64,000 nt of DNA. Source: Shinella sp. UYSO24 (lineage in GTDB: Bacteria > Pseudomonadota > Alphaproteobacteria > Rhizobiales > Rhizobiaceae). Location: positions 1 to 64,000 of the forward strand of contig CABHNZ010000019.1 in NCBI GenBank assembly GCA_902167985.1, read 5' to 3'. Positions 63,795 through 64,000 of this stretch are shown piece after piece. Position 1 is the first letter of the stretch. Every line of letters starts with the position of its first letter. A model generated the notes under the pieces. That model saw only the letters and a program-made list of their open reading frames with translations, was not told the DNA's origin and did no database searches. A program made the translations under genes and the position numbers.

Positions 63795-64000
63795 ATGAGT
63801 GAAGGTCCTGATATCGCCCGCGTGGCTGCCCTCGTAGCCGATCCTGCCCGTAGTGCCATGCTGATCGCACTGATGGACGGGCGCGCCCTGACGGCAACCG
63901 AATTGGCCGGGGCCGGCGGCATCACAAAACAGACTGCCAGCAGCCATCTGGCAAAGCTCGTCGATGGTGAGGTTCTGACTGTCGAGGCGCAGGGCCGCCA
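63795..64000 (+). CDS. ArsR-family regulator, cut by the window end
   Basis: First 68 codons of a helix-turn-helix regulator: ARVAALVADPARSAMLIALM, then ALTATELAGAGGITKQTASSHLAKLVDG, the ArsR/SmtB winged helix with TASSHL in the recognition helix. The ligand-binding part is beyond the window. Divergent from and probably repressing the NIPSNAP-ABM-ACT operon. Confidence 0.85.
   Translation, partial: MSEGPDIARVAALVADPARSAMLIALMDGRALTATELAGAGGITKQTASSHLAKLVDGEVLTVEAQGR

Noticed and set aside
1..64000. Programmed frameshifting as a reason for the many split genes
   Set aside because: No slippery heptamer with downstream structure at the joins; the breaks occur in unrelated genes and all lie in ordinary short runs.
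1..64000. CRISPR array, tRNA, rRNA or complete insertion sequence
   Set aside because: No regularly spaced repeats, cloverleaf-like sequence or transposase with terminal repeats was seen by eye.

Overview
The window looks like a gene-dense accessory or chromid-type region of a Rhizobiaceae alphaproteobacterium (Rhizobium/Agrobacterium/Sinorhizobium group). The evidence is GC-rich coding sequence, GGAAC-N16/17-CGTT (sigma-EcfG/RpoE2-type) promoters, a GTTC-N7-GTTC LexA box, CCUCCUCCC 'cuckoo'-type hairpins, two Ku genes beside a PE-ligase-polymerase LigD, and many small PRC-barrel, BON and GCG_CRPN-type proteins typical of rhizobia. No rRNA, tRNA, CRISPR array or complete insertion sequence was seen.

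Layout. 0-6.2 kb: AraC regulator, unknown protein, DEDDh exonuclease, a four-hairpin small RNA, LexA-controlled dinB, and an AbiE-type toxin-antitoxin pair with repeated operators. 6.2-13.6 kb: LysR regulator divergent from a short-chain dehydrogenase, GST, BON protein, exported Fe/Mn superoxide dismutase, glycine-zipper lipoprotein, and pyruvate:quinone oxidoreductase PoxB. 13.6-18.6 kb: non-homologous end joining (LigD and two Ku) beside an L,D-transpeptidase remnant. 18.8-36.4 kb: a stress and envelope block (MscL, BON, low-affinity iron permease, PRC-barrel proteins, LtrA, small membrane proteins, FAD oxidoreductase, SbmA/BacA-like ABC exporter, sugar porter), many genes preceded by sigma-EcfG promoters. 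36.2-44.2 kb: a complete iron-siderophore locus (FecI-type sigma, FecR, TonB receptor, FhuD-, FhuB- and FhuC-like). 44.5-48.2 kb: an unusually large tyrosine-recombinase-like protein and a Fic protein with an operator over its start codon. 48.4-53.0 kb: M20 amidohydrolase and MFS permease divergent from a GAF/PucR-type regulator. 53.4-64 kb: an EF-hand/ECF sigma/membrane protein/periplasmic metal-sensor-like operon, DUF2254 protein, two ECF sigma/RskA-type anti-sigma pairs with DoxX, fasciclin and DUF4394 proteins, and a NIPSNAP/ABM/ACT operon divergent from an ArsR regulator.

How it fits together. Much of the region reads as general stress response output: at least seven exact sigma-EcfG promoters (two forming one palindromic bidirectional promoter at 23.9 kb), DNA repair by NHEJ and Pol IV, oxidative defence and osmotic protection. 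Iron acquisition and three further ECF sigma systems add envelope signalling.

A quality caveat affects interpretation. Eighteen genes are interrupted as read, and about 29 inferred one-base losses, almost all in short homopolymer runs, restore every one to a full-length family member with a whole number of codons. This looks like residual homopolymer error in the assembly rather than mass gene decay. Interrupted genes are described both as read and as repaired.
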